A stretch of DNA of 64,000 nt from Panicum virgatum (taxonomy: Eukaryota; Streptophyta; Magnoliopsida; Poales; Poaceae). The stretch lies in assembly GCF_016808335.1 (NCBI RefSeq), contig NC_053146.1, forward strand, positions 8,563,015-8,627,014. The letters run 5' to 3'. Of this stretch, positions 33,550-44,027 are shown piece after piece. Every line of letters starts with the position of its first letter. Position 1 is the stretch's first letter. A model generated the notes under the pieces. That model made no database searches, was not told where the DNA came from, and saw only the letters and a program-made list of their open reading frames with translations. A program made the translations under genes and the position numbers.

Positions 33550-34622
33550 TGTCGGTACCCCAGGACTGGGGTACCCCCTCTTGCTGTGTCTAGGCAAGGG
33601 TCTTCTAGTTATCCTTAACTACGCCCTGACGGCCGAGCAGTCGGACCCCTGTGGTCCGGAGCCCTACTCTCCCGGCAAATGGCCCCGGACCCGCTCCCCG
33701 CTCGGGGAGGGTCCGGTGACGCCACGTGTCCAGGAAGGAGGTAGCCCTCAGCCAAAACAGCTGGGGCCCCGGACCCCCGCCGGGTCCGGGGCCCCAGCTG
33801 TTTACTATCCGGACCCCTTAGCGGGTGGAACCAACACCCCGCCTGGGCTGGTCCGGAGCCACCACGTGTCCGCAGGTGCGGGCACGCACGCGGTACCGCT
33901 TGGCTTCCACTGGAAGACTCGCCTACCTACCGCATTTCAAGCGGTAGACGGAAGTGCGCCCTGCCACAGCAGAGCCCGAGGCGGCTTTTGCCAGGTTACA
34001 CTGTTGGTCGCGTGTTACCAAGGCGCACAGTAAAGCCGCTGGCACCGTCCACGCCGCGTATGTCAGACTACTATGCCAGTTGGACACGACGGCTCGGCTT
34101 CGCCCATTATGACGCCTACACGGTAGACCCAGCAGTCTACGCCGCAACCTACACCGCCTCAACAGGCGCCTCGCCGATAGGACAGATGAAGCCTCCCTCA
34201 GAGAGAGAGAGAGTCTACAGGGTGATAAGCGTATCCGACGAAGAGATCCTCAACCACTGTAGCGCTTTGATGTCTATTTTATGGTATACTATACAACCTC
34301 GTTGGGCCCACGTGTCGGGGTCCAACGCCTGTGTACGCGCCTCCCTTGCGCTATAAGAGGGAGACGCCCGTTAGAGAAGGACTCAAGTCTGGGAAAGCAG
34401 AGGCTTGACTCATCCTGAAACACAAGAGCTATACAGCACACAGTGGACGTAGGGTATTACGCTCCGGCGGCCCGAACCACTCTAAATCCTCGTGTGTTCT
34501 TGCGTTCTTGCCCCCAAGCTAGATCGGCCTAATCGCTTAGCGCAATCCCGAGTACACCCCCTCCGGGATTAGGCGGGTGCGTTCCGCCACCCGGCTGTGG
34601 GTACCCTAAAAAGCCCACAACA
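33550..34622 (+). repeat. 3' LTR of the outer gypsy element (intact)
   Basis: 1073 bp, tgtcggtacc...cccacaaca, with a TATA-like tataaga at about 34352. It serves as the empty-site reference for both insertions in the 5' LTR. Confidence 0.9.
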
Positions 34623-34744
34623 AAGATGATAGGCTGTGTCCAAACAAATGGGGTCATGGATGGATCGAGCCAAATTCCTGCTAAGTGGGGTCGCGGATTG
34701 AGGACTGAGCAGTGTGCCAGCAAAAATGGTGCGTGGGTACAACG

Positions 34745-35025
34745 AAATCCTATTAGGATTTGTAGACTAAATTTTAGGCCTAAAGTTTAGCCCATTGGTG
34801 ATCCAAACAAGTGGTTTGGATAAAGTTTAGTTTCATTCTAACTATAGTTTAGTCCATTAATCCATAGAACCCACCTAATTTGGTCTAAAGTTTAGTTTCA
34901 CCTACTTAAATGTGTCAAATAGTTTTCCACTTAAAATTTAGTTTATGGATCATAATACCTAATATTTAGCCACCTAAAGTTTAGTCCAGACTCAATTTCA
35001 GTTCTAAAAGATCGAAACGGGCCAT
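34745..35025. repeat. MITE-like sequence with repeated (t)aaagtttag motifs
   Basis: Several copies of taaagtttag and close variants occur on one strand, with A/T-rich filler, as in small DNA-transposon derivatives of grasses. I could not fix inverted ends or a target duplication. The rest of 34628-35672 holds nothing recognisable. Confidence 0.35.
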
Positions 35026-35710
35026 AGTGTCAAGGTGGCAACAACAGTTAACGATTGTCTTTAATATCTTCTCTTTAATCACAACAGACAAAATGCAGTT
35101 TACTGAAACTATGAGATTATTTTCCATAAGAAAATATCTGTCTCAATTTTTTTATGACAAGTGTGACACGTCAGATGGCGTAACCCCTCATGCTGGCTCT
35201 AGTGCTGCTTCAGGTCGAGTGGCATGCCCATGCTGGGGTCAGACGATCCGTTTCCTTTGGATTCCTGAAGACCTGAACGCGGCTTCAATTTTATCTAGTG
35301 CGGGCGAATGGACAATGTGGTTAATGCCTGCATGTGGGCCCCACCGGCAGCCAATGATGGGTAGTATTGGTCATTGGTGAGTTTCGTGCTGCTGCGGTGC
35401 AGAGCTGCATTGACCGGATGCTTGTGCAGCATTGACCGCTGCGATCCCGAGACCAAACAAACCCAAGGCAGAATGTACTTGGGGACACCATGATTTTTGT
35501 GTGCAATGCATGGGCGGAGAAGCTGCTGATGTCAGCTCTATGTCACAACATTGTCAAACTCCACACATTAACAGTTCAAAATAGTGATTACTTACTTACT
35601 GATTTCGCAAAAAAAAAATCATGGATGTCATCTGATATCAGTGAATACATGTAGCTCCGCCCCTGGTGGTGCAATGTGCTCCCTGTTTTTTTTCGCGACC
35701 GTGCCTGAGC

Positions 35711-35927
35711 CAGGGTTTTTAATTCCGGTATGAAAAAAAAACGGTCATCACCGATAAAGTCGAAATATCGGGATTTTTTATTTTTTATGTTTACTTTTTA
35801 AATTTATTTTTTAGTGAAACAAATATTCAAAAAATCAATTTCGGCCGGTAAAAAAAATATCGGACCCCGCCGATAAAACCGAAATATCGGGTATACCGCG
35901 AAATTTCGAGCGATATTGTGAACCCTG
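35711..35927. mobile_element. hAT-type MITE (217 bp)
   Basis: Ends cagggttttt and gtgaaccctg form an inverted repeat. A perfect 8-bp target duplication gcctgagc lies at 35703-35710 and 35928-35935. The interior has paired gaaatatcgg and cgatatt motifs. Inserted in the tail of the LINE-like element. Confidence 0.9.
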
Positions 35928-36219
35928 GCCTGAGCACATTTTTCATTAAGAAGAAAGCAATTATAGACACAAACTTGCTGCCGCCAAACATGACTTGGCC
36001 AACACAAGAACACAAAATGACTAAAGATAAAGAAACACTGAAGAAAAAGTACAGACAAACACACAAACAGTCGTAGCCACTAACACAACAGATGGACAGC
36101 AGAAGAAGCACGGAGGGGGATGACTCTCCAAACAAGCCACCCAAACAAAAGCCATCCAAAGAGCAGGATCTGCACAAAAAATTATCGCCAAAGATGCCTA
36201 GGGAGAGCAAGCACGACCC

Positions 36220-36410
36220 CATGAGACGGTGGCGAAGCATCCACTGAGTAGCACGACCACGGCGGCAAAGCATCCGCCAGAGTAGAGTAATAGCGGCAAA
36301 GCATCCGCCAAACTCAAAGTAACCACAGGTGGCAAAGCATCCACCAAACAACACGGTGGCAAAGCATCCACCAGACAACACGATCACGGAGGCAAAGCAT
36401 CCGCCACGGC
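36220..36410. repeat. Dispersed 16-bp repeats ggcaaagcatccgcca
   Basis: Six or more copies of ggcaaagcatccgcca and variants with spacing of about 25-35 bp. On the minus strand they code for repeated GGCFA in a fortuitous open frame. Part of the LINE-like element. Confidence 0.85.
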
Positions 36411-37320
36411 CAACGATCCACCACAGCCTAGACTTCCAAGACGACAGTGTGTAAAATGAAGCAAGGCAGGTACCCAGGATGAACCACCGATTAGGCGACC
36501 AGCCATGGGGGCACAGAGGGGGAAGGAGCGAACGAATAATGCCTCCAACGAGGAAAACGGCGCCCGAAGGCGTCACCATCATCGGCCTGCAGACAGGCAA
36601 AGGCTTTCGCCTTAGCTCCAACCCAGAGCACCCGCCCCAGTGACGACGACCCACCACAAGCAACGCCGAAACGACGAAAATGGTACCGCGTCAGCGAGGC
36701 GGAAGGACGACGACTCCCAAGACAACACAACAACGCCTCCAGCGAGGGGAACAATGCCCGCAAGCACCGTCATTGTTGACCCAACACAGTACTGGGTAGA
36801 GCTTTCGCCCGAAGGTCTTGGGAACGAGGCGATGGCCGCCCACCATGAGCCGGCAGTGGCAATGGACGGCGCCCCAACCGGCAGAGGCACCCACGACCCC
36901 CCAACATGTGGCCGCGGGGCGGTGCCCCCTGGGCCAACGCGGCCACCAGCGGCGGCCAGTGCAGGAGCCCCGGGCCCGGAGGCCACAGCGCCATGCCGGA
37001 AGGACAGACGGAGCCGGTGGACGAAGGCGCCCGCGACGCGGCCACAACCCGCGCACGGCAAGCCGGCAAAACCTCCCCGTCGCCGGTGCCGACGTGGAGG
37101 GCGAGACCGCTGCGGCAATGGCTGGATCCGGCCCCCGTTGGCCGGCGGCGGCGAGGGGCGGGGCGGGACGACGACCATGGTTTGGAGGCTGTGGAAGGAG
37201 AAAGAGGGGGAGAGAGAGGGTAGGAGGAGGCAAGCGGATCCGACTTCGGGTCAGCCGCCGGCCGCCGTCGCCGCCCGGCCGGACACCGGCGGCGGCAGCA
37301 GCCACCGGAGGCAGCAAGGC

Positions 37321-40300
37321 TGTGGCAGTCCCGCCTAAATTAATCCGGCTTAAGTGCGCTAACTATCACCGAAACGGTAACTAGGGTTAACACGCACTTA
37401 AAACGGAGTAATCCGGCAGTGCTGTCGGGTAAAATCCCGATTAAACCACTTAAAACAGGATCAACAAAGCAGTCCAGAGAATGCAACATTCCACAAATTT
37501 TACAGCACATAGTATGAAATTGAAATAATATTACAAACCAAGTTTGAGTTTATAAAAGTACAACAGAGTTTAAGTGCAGCAGAAAAATACACGATAGTCT
37601 AGCGACGATAGAAGACGTCATGATGAAGCCCGTACATGACATCAATCACATCCTCAGATGTACCACCTGAAAAACAAAGCCACAAGCAAGGCTGAGTATA
37701 CTAATACTCAGCAAGACTTACCCGACTAAGAGTATACTTAGCCCATTATCTAGACATGCATGGCCTTTGGCTTGATGGGTTTGTTTTGCCGAAAAGCAGT
37801 AAAGAGTAGATCCTTAATGGCAGGTTTTAGCCTTCAGGTTCTAGTTCAATTAACCATTCTAGGTGAGCATCTATCCAATAGCATACATGGTGGAAAACAA
37901 TTATCTTTCATCATCCAACCAACCATATTCATCAGCATCATCATCTTTCACTTCTTACTCTATGTGGCAAAAGGGTTAAGCAGTCTCATTGTCCGTGAGC
38001 GGCGGAACGATTCGAATCGATTTTGTTAACCTGGCCAGGCAGACCTAAACACACGTCATGTGGTTACTCCCAGAGTCACACGTGCAACTTTTCCCTTCAA
38101 TTCCCGCTTCACGGAACAGGCCCACCGCCCTCGACTACAGAGCCCGGCTCTGCACCCGTCATCCCAGATGAGACCAAAGTCAAGACAGTGGGGAGGTATG
38201 TTCCGGCCGCGGTTCAATCCAGTACTTAAGCTTACCGATTACCATATTCTCGGCATGTGATTAGTACGTTCAAACGCTTAACCACCACTACCACACACTG
38301 CGGCCTTAGCATTTTCTTCACTAAACAGACGGGGTCTCATCCAGAAACATATTACCCTGACCCCGCCCATAGACCTTATATTCTGCAGTATGTAGTAGAG
38401 AACCTATCATCTCGCGAGCGGCAGGAAACCACTCGACTTTTACCGGTCCTAAATAGCAGGGCATCTACTCGCACTTAACTTCTAGTAACCAGTACCTGGG
38501 TACCTAGGATCATGCATCTAAGGTTCCAGTCAACTCCTATAAACGTAAATGCACAGATACATAATAGTAACATAATTTGAACAACATTTAAAATACTGGG
38601 ATTGATGCACCGGGGCTTGCCTGGGATTAACACTAGGTCAGTGTTAGTTAAAGGATAGTTGCTCGGCGGGCATCTTCCTTCGGTCGTGTACATCGGAATC
38701 CATCCGTCCATCTTCTAGACGTGTCCACCATTCACCGTCTTCTGGCTCGACTCCAACGTCACAACCTTCACGTGGTTCATCTATCGTACCTAAATGAAAT
38801 GCAACAATGCATATGTATGAATGCAAAGTTCCGAGTTGCTCAACAATGTAGATGTTATTATTTTTCCTTCACGATAAAGTTGTAGTCCACATAAAACTTA
38901 AGTCAAGAAAACACTTATTTCATTTCCTACTTACTGGGCAGTCATTTATAGAGTAGTAATTTGATGCAATTTAGTTCATAAAAACGTGGGGTGGCTTCCC
39001 AGAATCTGACTAAGTCATATAACGCAAGTGTTTCAACATACACTAATTAAACAGAGATAAAAGGTACAGGTCAAAACATGCAAGTAAAGATAAGGAATTC
39101 TTCACTAAGTGTTGGCGATCTCATGATGAGCCTACTGTATATTTTTCAGATTTAAACAAGCGCTATAAAAGGCATCCAAAGTAAATCAAGTTATAGTAAC
39201 ATAGACCAAGTTCAATTTATTCAGACCAAACTACTAAGTTTCAGTGGCTAAAATTTTACAGGAATGTTCATGTACTGAAAATCAAGCTCTAATAAAAACA
39301 TGAGATTTTTCTAATAAAAGAAACTAGGGCTTTTGATTTACAAAGTTTATTCATGAATAAATCAAAAGGACAAGTTATAACTTACTAAAAAAATCCCAAA
39401 CTTTTTTTTCTAGCATCTAAAAACAAATATAAGACTTCTGTAAAAATTTCAACTCAAGAAAACTAATAAAGAACCATGTGGATTTAATTCTATTTAACAC
39501 AGGCATAAACCAAGATTTAATGAAACCTATAGCTAGAGTTGTAAAAATGTTCTCAAATTTTTACAGTAAGCTATTCATCTAAGTTGTAGAACACTGTCCA
39601 AAAACTAGACTTAGTTAATGGGTAGAACTTGAGATACATACAAATGTGGATTAAACTAATATTTAATCTAGAGATAAAACTGTTGGTCAAATGCAAAAGT
39701 GGATGTAACAAAAGTTGTAGGTCTTGTTGCAAGGATTCCAAAACATTTTAGTTTGCATTTTTCTGATTTTTCTACGATTTTATACGGAATTTACAAGTTT
39801 GCTGTTTTTGAAAACAAAAGAAAAAGGAAATGAACTCTTGCATTTAGGCCCCTGGAAGTTTGTTTCTTCTAACCGTAGGTCCCTGGATGGACCAGGAATA
39901 GAGGAACGACGGCGGTCCGTTTCCCGGCGAGGAGAGGCACCGGAGGTGGGGGCTAGGTTGGGGGAAATGGAGAGGAGGTCGAGCCGCACCTGTAGATGGT
40001 CTCGGTGGAGGCTGAGGTGGCCCGTAGCGGGCTGTCCGCGGGCGATGGCAGCTGCGGCACTCCGGCGAGTGGGAGGCGGCTTGGCTGGGCTTGGGAGCTC
40101 CGTTGGGGCGAGGTGAAACCGTTCTCGAGGTCTATTGGAGCTGGGGAAGGCCGGAGGTGGGAGCTCAGCGGGGAGGCCGTGGGCGGCGGCAACCATGGCA
40201 GCCAGCGGCTGTTCTGGGCGGGCCTGCGCAGCAGGAAACGGCCTGGGAGCTTTAGCACGGCGAAGTGAAGGTAGAGGTGGGATCAAATCGGGTCGGGGTA

Positions 40301-41250
40301 GGGTGGAGAGGGTACTCCGCGGAGCTCAGGCAGGACCGGCGATCATGGCGGGCGGCGACACCGCTCCAGAGCAGGGGAGAGCTCGAGCTCTGGCTCTAGC
40401 GCGAGGAGAGGAAGAGGCGAACTCGGATTTGGCGTCATGAATCGAGGAGGACAGCTGGAGCGGCGGCGAGGGCAGTGGCGCGGCGACGCGTGGCTCGGAC
40501 GTCGAGAGCAGTGTCGGCGAGACGACGACGTTCGACGGCGTGTCGCGCGTGGGAGGTGCCAGGGAGGCTGGTTTCGTCGAAACCAGGGGCGCGGAGGACA
40601 GGTTTGGCCGGGGGCGCGACGCGTGGGATGGCCAGTGGCCGCGCCGGCGGCGAGACGGCGATGAACGGCGTGAGCCGAGTAGAAGATGAAGGTGAGGGCA
40701 AAACTGTAATTAGCTCGAATTTCCAAAGTCCAGTTTGTAAAACCAGTTTTTCTCCTTCTTCATGGCCTCAAACGAAAAACTTTTGAATACCAAAGTTGTT
40801 CAAAATTTCGAGATCTACAACTTTCGTTTTAGGAAAAAGTTCATTTGAGGCTTCGTTTGAAAAATAAAATTTGAAACTTGAGTGCATTTGAAAATGTACT
40901 ATATACTTCGGAATTTAAAATTTTCTCCCATTGTTGTGTGATAACTCGAAAAAAAACTTTGAACACAAAAGTTGTTCGCCATTAAAAACTCTACAACTTT
41001 GGTTTTGGCCAAAAATTCATTTGAGCTATATTTTAGAAATTATTTTCAAAGCATATTTGTTTAAAATTTGAAAGATTGTTTAAAACATCGAATACTATGG
41101 TTCATTTGACCTGTCATTTTATGTGCAAAATTTTATATACACATAAACACACAAACATACACATGCAACATTTCAAAGTCTGCTATTTAATGATGCATGA
41201 TTTGCTACTAATGACCCTAAATTGGCTATTTAAAATCATGGGCCGTCACA
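37321..41250. mobile_element. Large LTR-type insertion (3930 bp, probable solo LTR)
   Basis: Begins tgtggcagtcccgcc and ends gggccgtcaca, giving TG...CA with short complementary ends. A perfect 5-bp target duplication aaggc lies at 37316-37320 and 41251-41255. It has no coding domain, although 39850-40700 is very GC-rich and codes only for low-complexity frames. The length and ends suit a solo copy of a very long gypsy LTR, though a non-LTR explanation cannot be excluded. Confidence 0.72.
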
Positions 41251-41704
41251 AAGGCGGGGACTGAAAGCGGCGGCGCGGTGTCGCCCCCCTAGTCGCCAGG
41301 GAGGGGCGACGCGGGGGTGGGGGGTTCGACGCCCCCGAATGTGCTCCCTGTTAAACGCCAGTGTAGTAGCATAGGCACGTCCTCAAGTGTTTGCTCATCT
41401 CAAGTGCTTACTTTTTCTGGTTGGAAACCTCATGTGCTAGACCCAACGTTTACATGCACAAATGTATCAGCATGCGCACTGCCGATGTTTTCTCATCACC
41501 TTCTTTTGTAAGGTTTCACGTAACTTGTTCGGTGCATATAACTCAATAACATACGATAGAGAGTTTTTTTTTCCAATCCAGTTGGTCTACTTAGCTCGTG
41601 CGAAATAGGAAATCAAGGAAATAAACAAAATAGTTTGCTTAAGAAGATCCTAGGGAGTACTCTCAAGTTAGCAAAATACATGTCCATGTCCACCTTGGTT
41701 GTTA

Positions 41705-41936
41705 CTCCCTCCGTTCTTTTTTATATGACACAGTTGATTTTTTTTTCCAACTTTGACCAATATTATTTAATTAATCAGTTAGTTAAATAAAATGAAATGA
41801 GTACCTTTACGTCTATTATCAAGAGTCTCTTGAATCTAACTTGAAGATTTGGCTATTTGCATAAATATTTGTAGAAAAGACGAATAGCCAAATGAAAAAA
41901 AAGTCAATGGTGTCATATATTTAAGAACGGATGGAG
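41705..41936. mobile_element. Stowaway MITE (Tc1/mariner type, 232 bp)
   Basis: Starts ctccctccgttc and ends gaacggatggag, the Stowaway terminal inverted repeat, flanked by TA on both sides (41703-41704 and 41937-41938). Inner pairing tatatgacac/gtgtcatata continues the hairpin. Confidence 0.93.
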
Positions 41937-44027
41937 TATATATCTTTCTGAAAGTGCCAAACTTTTTTTTTTGAGCAAACATACCTATATTCCAAGTTAA
42001 GAATACCGTACAAAGATCGGTACGAATACAGATACGTAGAGAAAGTAAAAGGGTTTTCGTCGAGGCAAAGCTCCCGAGGCCACCACCCCGGACCAGCAAG
42101 GCTAGTACAATCAGCCTCGAGATTCGTGCAGCTGGGGGACGTAACACATGCCCACGTGGCCGCGTTCCCCGTGCGTGCGGGCCCGGTCCGGTTAAACACG
42201 AGGGCCCACATGTCATCCCCTGCACAGGCTCGACCGCCGTCCACCGCTGCGCATGAGGTGCCCGAGCGAATCCAATGCTCCGGGCGCCCGCTCACGTGGG
42301 CCCCCCCGCAGACAGCGGCGGCCAGTGGCTGGGCACGCACGCGAACTTGCAGCAGCGGCGAAGGGATAAATCTTGGCAAGCTTAACCCAATGACATGCGG
42401 GTCCGGAAAGTTATCGGGCCCGCTAGTCAGTGGGTAAGAAGCGATTCGGGTGGCGGTAGCGAGTGCACGGGCGCGCGGGGGGGGGGGGGGGGGGGGGGGC
42501 AGAGGTCGGACCGAGACGTGTCGCTGGGCGCCGCAGCGGACAGCGCAGGCGGGGCCCGCCGCCCGCGCACCACCACCTAGACATGCAGAATTGCTACGGG
42601 CACACGCTCGTTGCCACAAACTGGTAGAGTACTCGTATTTTATAATTTTACTTCTCACAAAGAAACAAAAGATGGTCGTAATTCTGGATAGAAGAATGAA
42701 TTTCGCTTGAATTCATCTTCTTCGGGATAGAATTTGACACGATACGGTCCTCTCTATCAGGATTTCTTATCGATTGAATTAGGTCTCTTACTCATATTTA
42801 AAATTATGAGCACCGTCCGTGGTCCCCTTAATCTGTCATATAATCTTAAAAATACGGAAGAAGCACTTGCAATTGCAATTTCTGTTTCATTCTAGGCAAC
42901 CTGAAAGCCTTATTCCCATGGACTAGCTAATATCACCCCCTCAAAAAAAAAGAAAAAAACTAATATTAGGTTACTTTTTTGTATTTTGGTAAAGTGAAAA
43001 GAATCAATATTAATGTGTTACAAATCATTCACTTACAAATTACAATATATACTGTTCAAAATATTTTTTTCGTAAATAATTTAACTTAACAACAAAGGTT
43101 TTGAACGACACTAATTTCGTGGTACCTGTGCAGCTTGTGCTTCAGCTGTTTTTTTTTCCTGGATTTTGAAGATAGAAGTGGCACTGTGGCAGATCACATT
43201 TGCCACTTGACGACAGACTGATGCATAGTTCCATGTCATCTTGTTCCACATGGCTCCATGCTGGCCTGTCACCAAACTATTTGGGCACCGTCTCGTCACC
43301 CTGTCGTCAAGCCGTGCCACTTGTTGCATCCCACGTGGCACTCCAATCTCAAGTTAACCAAACACCGGTAAATCATGTGTTTTCTTCAAAAAGAACATTC
43401 TCTGTTGTAAGAAAAAAATGCAAAACAGTTATATATGGGTACTGTTTACACTTCACAGTAAAAAAATTCAAAACGCTGCACGGCCGCTGTTCGATGGTTG
43501 GACCTGGACCCACACGTCAGCGTCGCGGTTGTCACTCGTCGGCATCCACACGCCGTGCGCCTAAATAATTCGCGGATCATGGAGCACGGGGAGGGGCAGT
43601 TTCGTCCAATGATAACAAAGTTAAGCTCGGAAACGGCAAAAGCCATGGCGAGCGCAGGCTGCAGGCAGGCCGACCAGTCTCCTCCTCCGCCCGCTTCCCA
43701 CCGAGCTCGCACTGCACACTCCCCCACGGCCCCTCCCCTCCCCTGCAACAGCAGCAGCAGCCTTGCGAGCTCACGGGAGGCGGGCCCAGGCCCCAGCTCC
43801 CTGCATTCTCCCCGTATTCGCGGATCGGCCCTCGCCCCCGGAGAGGCCTGTGGGCTTTTCTGTGAGTGAGAAGGGCGTTCTTGAATTTTTTCGAGAGACG
43901 GGAGGGGGCGAGAGGAAAAAGGAGAGCAGGAGACGTTGCTGTCTTTGCTGAGCGTGGCTGAGCTGAGCGCCTGAGCGGTGGGAGGGAGAGGAAGTGTTCA
44001 GTGCTGCGGCTGCGAGTGGGGGAGCGC
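41937..44027. other. Upstream region of the neprosin gene
   Basis: No gene recognised. A T run at 41963-41975 followed by gagcaaacatacc may be a LINE tail. A run of more than 20 G lies at 42478-42500. From about 43650 the sequence becomes GC-rich and purine-rich, as expected for promoter and 5' UTR of the next gene. Confidence 0.5.

Larger units (their letters stand above)
21615..34622 (+). mobile_element. Non-autonomous Ty3/gypsy-type retrotransposon, host of two nested insertions
   Basis: Both LTRs begin tgtcggtacc and end cccacaaca or accacaaca. The target-site duplication aagat is perfect at 21610-21614 and 34623-34627. The 5' LTR is in three pieces: 21615-22066, 24818-25247 and 31503-31687, about 1067 bp once insertions are removed. 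The 3' LTR is intact at 33550-34622 (1073 bp). A primer-binding-like site (tttggcgtcgtccgtgggga) starts at 31688. A purine/G-rich tract gaggtgggcccgggggccac ends at 33549. The true interior is only 1.86 kb and shows no gag, protease, RT or integrase motif, so the element is non-autonomous. Ends and priming site resemble RIRE2-type (Tat lineage) gypsy elements. Confidence 0.88.
35688..41337 (-). mobile_element. LINE-like element in minus orientation, carrying two later insertions
   Basis: A 15-bp direct repeat aatgtgctccctgtt at 35673-35687 and 41338-41352 brackets the element. A T run follows at 35688, which is the poly-A tail on the minus strand. Excluding a 3.9-kb LTR-type insertion and a 217-bp hAT MITE, the element is about 1.5 kb. 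It has a GC-rich 5' part (37315 downward, plus 41256-41337), a middle with repeated minus-strand ggtggatgctttgcc units (36220-36410), and a tail ending gctcaggcacggtcgcg plus A. No reverse transcriptase is visible, so it is an internally deleted or non-autonomous LINE. Confidence 0.7.

Noticed and set aside
35827..36663. 278-codon minus-strand frame with repeated GGCFA
   Set aside because: The frame arises from the 16-bp DNA repeats of the LINE-like element and then runs through a MITE end. No domain and no sign of constraint.
36640..37384. Overlapping GC-rich frames on both strands
   Set aside because: Low-complexity Pro/Arg/Ala/Gly products in several frames at once. This is base composition rather than coding.
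39724..40726. Several GC-rich open frames within the 3.9-kb LTR-type element
   Set aside because: Products are low-complexity Arg/Ala/Gly and open on both strands, without domains or splice logic.
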